Made by a program: the position numbers and the translations under genes. A stretch of 64,000 bases of DNA, taken from contig JBOZIK010000001.1 of the NCBI GenBank assembly GCA_051453625.1, positions 47,327,012-47,391,011 on the forward strand. The letters run 5' to 3'. Positions 46,348-57,640 of the stretch are shown piece by piece. The notes below the pieces were generated by a model. It made no database searches. It was not told the DNA's origin and saw nothing but the letters and a program-made list of their open reading frames with translations. The DNA is from Welwitschia mirabilis (taxonomy: Eukaryota; Gnetophyta; Gnetopsida; Welwitschiales). Position 1 is the stretch's first letter, and the number at the start of each line of letters is the position of its first letter.

Positions 46348-48576
46348 TGTGACATTAATCTCATAACCTTCTTATACTTTACCATTTTACCATTTCATTT
46401 CAACTCTTCAATGTTATTACTATACCTAAAAATCTTACGTCATCTACTTTTACCATTATATCATTAAATCAACTCTGCTTTTCTTGGATCATTACACAAA
46501 TCCTTACTTACTTTAATCTCCATCATTTCATACTACTTTAAATCCTTAGCTTAAAAACATAAATGCCCATCTGTATTATCTAATCTTAATGTTTCTTCTT
46601 ATTCATTTGTTTTATTATTGGAAATGATATTATTGTTTATAATACTAATTTATTTTTAAATGCTTTAGGATTCTTTTTATACACATGAATGGCATGGGTT
46701 TAATTTGGCTTAAGATTTTAAAAAGAAGATGATAAAACCTTTAATGTGCATCTGTAATCCAATGAAATATCCACAAGGGCCTTAGTCACAGTAAAATATC
46801 CCTCTATCATTCCTTTTGAAAATATTAAAAAAGTGTTTATGTGATCTAACTTCTCCACTAAAAGAGATCAATAAGTTATGTAAGCAGAGCAGTTAGCTAA
46901 TTTAATACCTAAAGAAGCTTTAAATCTTCTACTTCTTTAGAATGATGGTTGTCCATCCATTAAAGGATTATTAGTTATTTAAAATCTAAATATTTAAAAG
47001 TACTAGAATAAATTCGAAGTCATCTAGAATTCACTTCTAGAAGCTCCAATTTGATTCATTCTTTACAAACATATAAGAATCCAAGTGACTAATATGGTTT
47101 AGATTTAATTCTCTAAAACAAAAGTATTGTTTCTTCTTTTTATTTCCTTTTTTCCATAATAGTAATAACTATAAACTTTAAATCATAGTCAAATAATAAT
47201 CTGAATGGCTGAGTGCAAAAAATTTCATCTTCAGGAGTGCTTGTAAAGCATTTAAAAGTCTATGGAATAGAGTATCTTGATAATATTATAAAGGCATATG
47301 TCTAAGTCTTTATAGAAGGTTCTGGAGTTTTTAGGCCTTAAATATTAAATCAGTAAGTGATACAAAATGGCCTTTCCATAGTCCTAAAGATGCTTGTTGT
47401 CATGATCTTTTAGATTTGAGAAAAGAGCTCTAAGGCTCACTATGATATAATTAGCCATTAAGATTTACCGAGGTGAATTTTACTAATTATCTTAAGTCTG
47501 CTCATCCAAAATTCATAGATCGTAGCAAGTAAAAACTTACTAGATTAATTGGAAAAGCTATTATAAAAGATTTATTTATTTCATAGAAATCTTAAATACA
47601 TGCCTTTACTTTATTTGTTCAAGGCTAGGTGCATTTGTCCCATAGAAATGAAATCTTTAAACTTCACTATGATAGCATGAACTAGATCATAACTATACTT
47701 TTACTAGTGATTACCAATGCATTGCATATATTAGTACTTTTTTTCGTTAGAATCATCTAAAATACATGAAAGACAAAAATAAAATAATTGCTATTATCTT
47801 CTCTCTTTTATGTTTGTAATGTAAGACTATCTCTCCCTATTTCCATGTTATAAATCCAATGTTATGGGTTTATTAATTAATTTTAAATTACATTAATTAG
47901 TATAAATGGATAATCAAAATTTGTTTTATTGTATTGAAGGAATAGGAAAGATGTGACTATGAATAGGATAAAGGATGAGAGGTAAGTACTATTGGAGGCC
48001 TTGTTTACATACCATAAGCCACTATAGAGCCTGTAATGGAATCACTTCCTTTAGTTTCTTGATATTAATTTCTTCATAAAGGAAGAATGCTAGACACTAC
48101 TTACTAAGAATGATGCTATTATTGAAAAAAAATCATATTGAAAAGTCATTTTGCTAGTTTGGTTTTCTATATTAGGAATTAATGTTTGAAAGCTTATCGG
48201 TTTGGTTTTTTATATCATAAATCCATGTTTAAAAGTATGTTTGTTGGTTTGGTTATTAGTATTAAACATTGATATTTGAAAATAAAGTGTATTATACAAC
48301 TATTTAATGTAATGTCTAATGAATATTTTCATTACCAAAAAAAGATTATGAACGTTTTAATCTTTAGTGCATTACAAGATGGATATTTTGATAAGCACAT
48401 GAATTATCTTCTTTGTAATAAAATTTATGATTGATGAGGAGTGATTTGGAAGAATTTGTTACGCACTTCTATGATAACATTATTTTGTAATTTTAATGTG
48501 ACATTACCTTTATGGTTAAAATATTTATGGGTTAATTGGACCTATTCCATTCCTATGGAATTTTAGAATTCCAACA
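46348..48576 (+). repeat. Element F 5' LTR
   Basis: Begins TGTGACATTAATCTCATAACC and ends ATTCCAACA. It aligns along its whole length with 50314-52566 (for example ATGCCCATCTGTATTATC, AAGGCATGTGTC-type segment, TTGATAAGCACATGAATTATCT). Confidence 0.85.
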
Positions 48577-48578
48577 GT

Positions 48579-48590
48579 TGGTATTAGAGC
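48579..48590 (+). promoter_or_regulatory. Element F tRNA-iMet PBS
   Basis: TGGTATTAGAGC, one C-to-T change from the canonical TGGTATCAGAGC, two bases after the LTR terminus. Confidence 0.9.
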
Positions 48591-48591
48591 C

Positions 48592-50230
48592 TATAGTAAA
48601 GGTGGAAAATTTAGTTCAATTATAAAATAGAGAAGGTTTTTATAAATATAAAATTAGCTTTAATGCATTATTGTATTGATAAATCCATGAAAAATGTTAA
48701 TTTAAATGAATAAAGATGTATATTTATAATTATTAATGCTTATACAAATTTGAGCATTATTTATCATGTAAAGTGTGTTGAAACATGTTTGGATTGTCTT
48801 AAATATTTTTTTAAAGAAAATTGAAGATGATGATTAAAGGATCGATATGATTCATTTTGATAGAGGAGGTATGTTATTTGATTAGGCATTTTATGACTAG
48901 TTTTAATATCAAGAAGTAAAATTTCAAACTTCAAAGGGTGGAGGAATTCAATGGAGAGATTGAAATGCTTAGAAAAGGAGGAAAAATCATGCTAAAAAAT
49001 GTAGAATGAGGTTTTAGATTTTAAGTAGAAGTAATACACATAATAAACTTCTTACAAAATCAAGTGGATCGAGGAAAGGTAATTTTTCCATTTAAAGTAT
49101 GGTTTGGTTTTAAACCTTGTATACCACATATTTTAAATTTTGATAAAGAGATACCTAAGGATCATGTAAGGTATCTCTTTATAGGATATTTAATTAACAA
49201 TGATTACATGTGTTATGTGATATAAAAGATTCATTAATAGTGTTACATGCAATTGATTTTGAAAATGATGAAATCTACAATGTTACATATTAGGGTAATG
49301 TATTTATGGAATGTGCTGAAGATAAGAAGAATGAAGTCTAGAAGAAAATTAATAAAATCGAATTCATAAAGCAAAAGGATATTAATGAAATCAAGTGTAT
49401 AAAAGGAAGGGATGACATTTAAAAAAGGTATAAAAGTTGAATATTTTGATAAAAATAAAATTTGAAAGTCAACTTATGTGAAATTAAACCAAAAAGAATT
49501 ATAAATGAATCATAATAATATGACTTTAGATGAATTTTGTAAAAGGCATACATGGAATTTTGATAAGGATAAATGTGAGTTTTGTGGAATGTTAGGACAC
49601 AAGAAAATAATTTTCATTGATTTTCATCCATGTAAATTTTATATGAGAAGAAAGCATAAAACTAAAAATTTCTTTCAAAGAAATAATATTTAACAACTTA
49701 TAATTCCAATGCAAGATTTAATTGTGCATATGTAAAGAAACGGAAGAAGTATTTAAATCATGGATGGATTACTAAATTTAAAGTAACTCGCCTTTTAAGG
49801 GGAAGTTACAGACTCAAAGAAGAAAGGTATGGTTTTATTTATGATAAGAATATTTCAAATTTTCAAGATGAAAAGAAAAATAAAAATACTTGTTTAAAGG
49901 GGAGCAACATGAAAGACAATATTAAGGAGGAAAGGAAGACAATTTGGAGAAAGAAAATTCTTGGTTGAATTGAAGATTCAAGAATGAATTCAAACATTAA
50001 TTAAATTGAGACTCATAAGGATAAAGAGATAAATTCAAAAAAAAAGGAAAATAATGTTTCACATGAAGAAGACTATATCACAATGAATCAAAAGTATACC
50101 TTACATTCCCTGGACATTAATCTTAAGGGGAAGAAGGAAGATAAAAAAGATAATGATTTTATTAATATCCCTAAAATGTTAAACTTGTAACATATTTTAC
50201 AAAACTCTCAAAAGTTCTTCAAGCCATTAT
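48592..50230 (+). pseudogene. Element F interior, gag-like remnant
   Basis: A plus-strand piece at 49505-49693 reads MTLDEFCKRHTWNFDKDKCE then FCGMLGHKKIIF and FHPCKFYMRRKHKTKNF. CEFCGMLGHKKIIF is CX2CX4HX4 with the last Cys replaced, i.e. a decayed CCHC knuckle. Earlier, VWFGFKPCIPHILNFDKEIP and VRYLFIGYLINNDYMCYV (49095-49220) loosely resemble the copia integrase end. Lys/Glu-rich text follows. Suggests gag or a gag/pol remnant with most of pol deleted. Confidence 0.5.
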
Positions 50231-50234
50231 TTCT

Positions 50235-50290
50235 ATGAGAATACATTATCGTATTCTCATATCCTTTTTATCTTAAGCTTGTAAGCTTAA
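50235..50290. promoter_or_regulatory. Two perfect hairpins before element F 3' LTR
   Basis: 50235-50260: ATGAGAATAC, 6-nt loop, GTATTCTCAT (10-bp perfect stem). 50273-50290: TTAAGCTT, 2-nt spacer, AAGCTTAA (8-bp stem). They lie just upstream of the 3' LTR start where the polypurine tract would be expected; no purine tract is evident there. Confidence 0.6.
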
Positions 50291-50313
50291 TGTCAAAATG
50301 AAGTATGTAGGTA

Positions 50314-52566
50314 TGTATGACATTAAGCTCATAACCTTCTTGTAATTTGTCATTTTACTATTCTTTAATATTTCCACTACACCTACAAATTCTATGTCAT
50401 CTACTTTTATCATTATATCATTAATTTAACTCCCATTTCCCTTGAACCATTATATTAATGCTTACTTCATTTTATCTTCATCATTTCATTTTACTTTAAT
50501 CCTTATCTTAGAAACATCAATGCCCATCTGTATTATCCACCCTTAATGTTTCTCCTTATGAATTTATTTTACTACTTGAAATGATATTATTGGTTATAAT
50601 ATTAATTTATTTTAAAGGATTTGAAATTCTTTCATATGCATGAATGACATGAGTACAATTTGGCTTCAAATTTTAAAGAGCAGAGTATAAAACCTTTACT
50701 GTGTATCTCCAATTTAATGATATAGTCACAAAGACATTAAAGATCCCTTTGTCATTCCTATGGAAATATTAAAAAAGTTTTTATGTGCTCTAACATTCAT
50801 CACTAAAAGAGAGCAATAAGTTATGTAGGTAGAGAAATCAGTTAATTTAAGATTAGGAGAAGCCTTAAAGCTTCTACTTCTTTATAATGATGGTCATTCA
50901 TCCATTAAAATATCATTATTTTCTCAAAATTCAGAGATTCAAAGTACCAAAAGACAATCAAAGCAATTTGAAATAAAGTTTTAAGAGCTCTAATTCAATG
51001 CAATTTTTACAAAAATACAAGGTTCTAAGTGACTGCTATGGTTTAGATTCAAATATATAAAATAAAGGTATTGTTTCTTCCTTTTGCTTCCCTTTTTCTC
51101 CATGACAGTAATGGATATAAACTCCAAATCATAGTCAAATGATAATTTGAATGGCTAAGTATAAGAAATTCCATCTTTAGGAGTGCTTGTAAAGCATTTA
51201 AAAGTCCATGAAATGGCATATTTTGATAAGATTATAAAGGCATGTGTCCATGTCTTTATGGTAGGTTTGGAGGTCTTAGCCTTGAAGATTAGATTGGTAG
51301 TGATATGAAGTGGCCTTTTCATAGTTTTGAAGATCCTTCTTGATCAATATTTTTATTTTATTTCTACAAATTGAGACAAGAGATTTGATGCTCAAAGCCT
51401 TTTTTGCATTATATTTTACCATGGCATAATTTGACATTAAGATGTACTGAGGAATATTTCACTAATTCTCTAAAGTTCACTTATCCAAAATTCATAGATC
51501 TTGACAAGGGAGAACTTATTGGCTCAATTAGAAAAACTGCTATAAAAGGTTATAGTATTTCACATAAATATTAAATATGTACCTTTGCTGTATTTGTTTA
51601 AATTCAAGCACATTCATGCTATAGAAATGAGATCTTCAAGGTTTATTGTAATAGCATAAACTAGATTATAATTAGACTTTCATCAATGTTTACGAATGCA
51701 TCTTGTATCTTATTACTCATTCCTATTAGAATTTTGTAAAATACATAAAAGACAAAAATAAATTAGTCACTATTATCTTCTTTCTTTTATGTTTTTAAAC
51801 TCTCTGNNNNNNNNNNNNNNNNNNNNNNNNNTTCATGCTCTAAATCTAATGTTATGAGCCTATTAACTAATTTTGCATTACATTATCTATAATAAATTGG
51901 GAAGAAAAATACATTTTATTGTATTAGAGGAATATAAGAGATGTGGTTGTAACTAGAACAAAAAAATGAAAGATGAGTGGTATTGAAGGCCTCATTTACA
52001 TACTAGAAGTCAATATAGTACCTGTAATGGAATTAATTCCTATAGTTCATTAATGTTGCTTTCTCAATAAAGGAAGAATACTAGACACTACCTACTAAGA
52101 ATGCTATTATTGTTAAAAAGAAATTCATGTTGGAAAGTTAATTTGTTAGTTTGGTTTTCTCTATTAAAAGTCCATGTTTAAAAGCTTGTTAGTTTGGTTC
52201 TTTATATCAAAAATTAATGTTTAAAAGTAAGTTTGTTAGTTTGGTTATTATTATTAAACATTTATATTTAAAAATAAAGTCTATTGTACAACTATTTAGT
52301 GTAATATCTAATGAATTTTTTATTGCCAAAAATATATTGTAAAGGTTTTAATCTTTAGTGCAATACAAGATAAATATTTTGATAAGCACATGAATTATCT
52401 TATTTATAATAAAATTTATGATTAATGAAGAGGATTTTGGAAGTTTTTATGCACTTCTATGATGATATTATTTTGTAATTTTTAATGTAACATTATCTTT
52501 TATGATTAAAAGATTCATGGATTAACTGGACTTATTCCATGCCTTTGGAATTTCAAAACTCCAATA
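50314..52566 (+). repeat. Element F 3' LTR
   Basis: Begins TGTATGACATTAAGCTCATAACC-like text (in two words) and ends CCAATA. It contains a 25-N gap (51807-51831) that aligns to a segment of the same size in the 5' LTR, so that gap size is credible. Confidence 0.85.
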
Positions 52567-54680
52567 ATAACAGCACTTGCAATCAAAATGATTTAACTTT
52601 GACTTGTACCCATACTAATTTTTAGCTAAATATACTCCCTTTTTAGTATATTGGCTAATACGATTATTGAGATGTATTACTATGTTCACTACTTCATCTG
52701 AAAAATAGGTCTTATAACCATTAAGATATATCATAAAATGTATTATATCTATGATAATGTAATTAAATATTATCAATGCCATTTTGTTGGAATGTCCCTA
52801 GGTAGATCTTCAAATGTTGAATCCCTTTATAAGTAGCAAAGTTCTTAAACTCGATAGATATGTACTCACCACCATATCTAAGTGAAAACTTTTAGTTCCA
52901 TAATCTACTTACTTTTTTACTTTAGTTTTAAACTTTTTAAAAATATCCAAAGTCTGTGATTTGAATTTGATGAAATAAATCCAAACCATTTGGGAATAGT
53001 GATTAGTCAAGGATATAAACTACTAAAATCTGTGAAGGGTGGAAACTAATATAAGTTCCCATAGATCACTGTGCATAAGTAAAATCTTTAATTAGCATAC
53101 CACTTACTTGATGAAAACCATTATCTAATTACTTTGTCTATAATACATGCTCTACATTGAGGAAAGTATCAAGGAATGAATGGAAGAATCTAATGATTAG
53201 TCTTATGTATGGAATTCATTGTATGAGAAGTAGATATTCTAGTTGATCATGCCACAGTAGCAAGGGAGAAATCTTATCTTGATAAATAGGGTAAGCAATT
53301 TCTCGCATTCTGACACAACCATTAAGATGATTGACCTTTTCATCCATATATCCATTCATGATTAGTTGCTAATTGTCATCATAAATATTTACTAAGTGTT
53401 TTATCATAGAAATGAGTGATCTTCTCATTACAAAGATGAAAGTAATAGAAGATGATAACCTTAAAGAAGGAACATATAAAACATTTAAAATAGTTTGTGA
53501 AGAGAGTGATGTCAAGTCAATGGTAATGAAACCATAGCCTTTCACGGGAACTAGTGCTATATCTACCAAAGAAACATGATTTGGTGCTTCAGTGAAGTTA
53601 TTAAAATCATCATATTAATAAGTCATATGACAAGTTACACCAATGTTAAGAACCCCCATTTTGTCATAAGGTGTGTACTCACTCATACCAAGAAATTCAT
53701 AGTTGTTAAAGACTACATTAGATTTAAAATTTTCAACATCTTTGATGGAATCATCTTCTTCATTTATTGCATTTTGCTTTAATAAGAACTTTATCTTATT
53801 CCAAATAATCCCATAGAAGTCAATGATATGACCTTATCTTTAGCATCATGAACACTGATACTTGTTCTTCATAGGAGTGGTAGTATTCTAAACTTGCTTC
53901 TTATTTTGCTGAGTATAATATGGCTTCTTATTTTGCTATTTTTGTAAAGCCTTATCCTTATCATGATGCAATTCATTTTGTAGATTTGATTTGCTAGAAA
54001 ACTATTTATTTTGATGAGAAGGATCATGAGAATTAAAAACTTTGTATATGACATCAGAGAAGAAGATACTGTAAAGTTAAACTAAGATTTAGTTAAAATA
54101 AGATCCTTACTACATATATTAAAAGTTATATTATTTAATTACTTATTCCTACATAGCAACATATTATAACTATGCAAAGAGGATTTTTTTCAAAACATTA
54201 GTAGATCAAGTTAACATAATAAATGAAAACATGTTTTTGTAAATCAATCTTTGTTACCTTTACCTTGATGTCTTAAATCTACACAATCAATTGTCTTATC
54301 TTACCTTTCTCATAATGCAAAATATTCATGTAAGTTATGAGATTAAGGAGATCTAAACCATTTTTGGAGTAAAATGTATTCTTCAAGATACAGAAGCTAG
54401 TGTAGCTTGTTTTAGTCTAATCAACCAAATTCTTGAATTGATAGGCAATAGATTTTTGTAAAATCTCTATCAATTTTTTGTCTATATCTTGTTAAGTAAC
54501 TTCTTTAGTCTAACCTTAAAGAGGTATATAATCATGTATCAAGAATTTCTTTTCATAATTATAAATTCACATGGTTAATATAAAATTATTGTGCCAAACC
54601 TTCCACAACTGATCATCTTGAAGAGTAAGTCTAGTGTTGTGTTCCTTAGTAATGAAATCCAAGTGGATTCTGCCACTGTG
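52567..54680 (-). pseudogene. Copia element E, right part: gag, protease, integrase core
   Basis: Minus strand: integrase LMHSDLWEPILVSTL and HYSQMVWIYFIKFKSQTLDI with FKKFKTKVKK (52900-53090). A protease-side piece, GYGFITIDLTSLSSQTILNV then LYVPSL (53455-53540), matches the copia G.G.I.L.......L..VLYVP.L. A weak gag region (WKVWHNNF, YQFKNLVDQ-like, 54100-54650) follows. The frame is heavily interrupted. The domains complement those at 44311-46347, proving they are halves of one element. Confidence 0.7.
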
Positions 54681-54689
54681 CCTCTAACA

Positions 54690-55580
54690 ATTACGTAATA
54701 TACACTTAATTACCAAGGCATATATGAGAATCTAGACCTCAAGGTACATAGGAAATTTCTACTTAAGAGAGATATAACTCTTCATATGACCTAAATTTCA
54801 TAACTGTGATAGTTAATACTACACAATAAGCTTTAAAAGATAGTATAAAACACAACACAGATCTCTATCTACGTAACAGTCTCCTTACCCAATACAAATC
54901 AAAATTTGTTACTAGTTAAAAAAAATCTTAAGTGTTTTAAGGAGTGAAAAGTAATTTTCCTTTTTATTACTTTCCTTAAGTAGGCTTAATAAAACTATTA
55001 AGTATAAAATAAGAGAAAAAAAGAATAAAACCATATAAAAAAGAGATTTATTGTGGTATAGTTAAGCTAAGTAGATCTTGATCATGATCTAATTTAGCTT
55101 AATTTATTCCAATCACTAAAATAGGTTTAATAAAAATAAAAATTAAGTTAAGAGATCTTACTTCACATTTCAACTTGACTTGATGATAAAGATTTGGCTT
55201 ACAAAATTGAAAAATTGCAAAAATCTCAAAAAAACTCAAACAATAAAAAAGAGGAGCTCAAAAACTAATGAAAAGTGCTTTAAAAAAATCAAATCAAAGG
55301 ATCTTGCTTAACATCCCGATTTCGTTTAATGATAAAAAGTGATTCTTGAGTTTACAAGTAGTAAAAATATGCAAAAAAACTCAAAAAATGGTTTAAAATT
55401 TTAAAAATTAAAGAAATATGCAAAACTATGCATGCATACAAAACAAAGCCACAAATTAGACAATTGTTAGTTATAGTGCATGTGCATGAAATAAGGTAAT
55501 GGGTAAACAATGGTCCAGCAACATTACATGTGAATAAAAAGATAAAAAATGCTAACATAAAATTTAACAAAATTTTGTCA
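54690..55580. other. Spacer with 146-bp tandem duplication
   Basis: AT-rich DNA where the 5' LTR of element E is expected, but no PBS or LTR partner was identified. A tandem pair lies at 55153-55440: GATCTTACTTCACAT...TTGATGATAAAG recurs as GATCTTGCTTAACAT...TTTAATGATAAAA at 55299. Confidence 0.5.
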
Positions 55581-55584
55581 ATAC

Positions 55585-55650
55585 CTAGGTTCAAACCTCT
55601 GACTTGCAAGTTAGTAGGTAAAGTCCTTTATCACTATGTTAAGATGCTAC
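55585..55650 (-). ncRNA. tRNA-derived SINE head (or tRNA relic)
   Basis: On the minus strand TAGTGATAAAGG (55625-55636) fits an A box and AGGTTTGAACCT (55587-55598) fits a B box. Their spacing is about 38 bp as in tRNA genes, with ACTTGCAAGTC between them. No full cloverleaf or CCA end is present. This is the pol III head structure of plant SINEs. The downstream body is not defined. Confidence 0.55.
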
Positions 55651-56239
55651 TAGTTGGTCTTGTAGATAGCATAATGTAGTGAAAAACAAGCATGTATCTA
55701 TTAATTAGAACTTAGACACTATCTACAATAGGCCTTGAAAAATGAAGTGATAGATGCAGAGATATCTTATGTAATGACATTAGCATAGAGGAGAGTTCAA
55801 TGGACTACAGAATGTGGTAAAGCATAGTTAGTAGTGATAGTGGGAGGCAAGAGTAACTAATTATATAAAATGGTACAAATCATGAAAATAATAAAAGATA
55901 TGTGTAAAAGATGTAATGTTGTCACATTCACATAGGATTAAGAGTTATTCTCCTAGATCCATAGAAATAGTAACCTTGCCTTTTAAATCTTGAGTCAAGA
56001 ATGTTTTTTTCATGTAAAGGAGAAGCATTTCTCATATTTTAGCCATAGCTTTCTTTAATTACAAGAAATGTAACAGCAAAAGAATCAAAGCAAAAAACAA
56101 AATAGCAAAAGAACATGTAGGTAGAACATGTAAGCAAAGTGGCTTACAATAATAGTGGGAGAAGTAGGTGGAAGATGCTGACACAAAAAATCATAAGAGT
56201 GAGAAAAAACATAGTGGCTAAAAAATCATTAAGATCAAA

Positions 56240-56295
56240 TGATAGTGTAGTGGTAGAGTTCTCCTACAAATGCAAAGGGTCAGTGAACCCACAAT
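56240..56295 (+). ncRNA. Second tRNA-like / SINE head
   Basis: GATAGTGTAGTGGTAGAG fits an A box, and GGGTCAGTGAACCC about 35 bp later is a disturbed B box/T-arm (GGTTCGAACC type). Probably a decayed tRNA-derived SINE on the strand opposite to the one at 55.6 kb. Confidence 0.45.
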
Positions 56296-56695
56296 AGACA
56301 TAGGTGTTACAGAGAAAAGGTAATATAGTAGGTAGAAGATTAGTGGTAAAGGTTAAAATAATAGATATATCATAGATAATAGCACAATAGACAAAAGATA
56401 AATAATAGCATAACACAAGGTAGAATGAGCTACAAGAAGTAACTTGCTTCTATAGGTAGTATGACACCAATTGTAAGAGGCATAAAGAAGGCATAAAAAA
56501 GGCATGTACAACTAGTTAATTAGGGTTTACGATCCATTTGTAGCTATTAAAAAATTGGAAAAAATATTCTCTTTAAAAAAATAAATTTATAAATAATTTA
56601 AATAAAGAGAAAAAATTCCTTCCCCCTTGATGATGTTGCAAAATCTTTTGAAATGCTTCCTACATAATTATATTTTGTTCAAAAAAATTCTTAAA

Positions 56696-56800
56696 AAAAC
56701 TAAGGAAAAATTTGGCAGGAAACTAGGAGAAAAAAAGAAAAAGCCAAAAAAGAAGCCTAAGAAGGCCTTAAGAGGAGGGGGAAAAGGAAAAAAATTCAAA
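56696..56800. repeat. Polypurine stretch
   Basis: About 105 bp that are nearly all A and G (e.g. GGAGGGGGAAAAGGAAAAAAA). The Lys-rich ORF through it is a low-complexity reading and not a gene. Confidence 0.7.
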
Positions 56801-56856
56801 TCTCCAAGATGAAAGCAAAGAGGCCACAAGAAGCTATAAAACTCAAGGGTGGTAAT

Positions 56857-57640
56857 CATAGCTTTGTAGTGATCTAGATTTAAAATAAGTAAAACACTTA
56901 ATATTGTTCTTCCATAGGGATACATGAGGTAAATTTAATCCAAAGATATAATATTATTCTAACTTGCAATGAAAAATTAAAATAACAAAAAAATTAGAAG
57001 TTGAGAAAGAAGTGATCTTTAGTTATTAATATAAGGAAATGAAAATGCTTCAAGGATCTAGTGATTCATCCAACTCTCCTCCTTTTCTTCATTGATTCTT
57101 GCATCCTAAGACTTAATAAACAAGTGAGCTTCATCTAAAAATTACTAACAAGTTAGTGTGCAATAATAATAAAAGAATAAAAAAAACTTAGAATTAGTCC
57201 TACCTAAGTATTACCAATGCCAACTTAATGTGTAATGACAATGAAAGTATTCAAACTAAATTCTAGAACTAGCCCTACCTAAACATTGCTAATACCAATT
57301 GAAATGTGCATTAATAATGAAATAATTTAAAGTAGCCCTATATTAAAATTTGAAATAAATTATATGTTACATCAATGAAGAGGAATAAGAACTTCTCAAC
57401 TATCCTTAGATCATTTTACCCTTAATAAAAAGTATTAGAGTACCATAACATCCTTTTCTCCAAGTCCTTCTCACATTAAGTCAACTAAAAGATGTTTACA
57501 ATGTGGTGTTAATGACCTATTATAGATGATGGAAGGCTTCAAGGGGCATCATCATGATTACATTAGGTGTTTCCTTTATGCATTAAGTGGTGATTACATA
57601 AGGGAAGTTATTTAAGGGCGGTTACATAAGGAGGGGTTTA
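56857..57640 (-). repeat. Element G 3' LTR
   Basis: Matches the right LTR through TAGTGATCTAGATTTAAA, CATCCAACTCT-type segment, AATTAGTCCTACCTAA.TATTACCAATGCCAA (in pieces), TCTCAACTA.CCTTAGATCATT and GATTACATAAGG. A mutated TATA box lies at 57516-57525 (CTATAATAGG on the minus strand). The outer end may run on to about 57840. Confidence 0.8.

Larger units (their letters stand above)
46348..52566 (+). mobile_element. LARD-like copia-primed element F, nested in E
   Basis: Two direct repeats of about 2.23 kb (46348-48576 and 50314-52566) flank a 1.74-kb interior. A tRNA-iMet PBS follows the left repeat directly. The interior has gag-like remnants but no RT, RNase H or integrase. Long LTRs with a short non-autonomous interior define large retrotransposon derivatives. 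It splits copia element E, whose parts lie on both sides in matching orientation. LTR identity is roughly 75-85% by eye, so the insertion is old. No clear 5-bp target duplication was seen. Confidence 0.85.

Noticed and set aside
46343-52571. 5-bp target-site duplication of element F
   Set aside because: The bases flanking the proposed LTR ends (GTATA on the left, ATAAC on the right) do not match, and the ends are not certain to the base.
55585-55650. Functional tRNA gene
   Set aside because: A and B boxes are present but no pairing acceptor stem or intact cloverleaf can be built, so a SINE head or relic is more likely.
56455-56480. PBS of copia element E at ATGACACCAATTGTAAG
   Set aside because: It partly resembles GCTCTGATACCAATTG, but no LTR partner at the left end of E was found, so it is too weak to list.
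56627-56812. Lys-rich 61-residue ORF resembling a basic DNA-binding peptide
   Set aside because: It is a direct translation of a polypurine low-complexity tract, with no conserved pattern.
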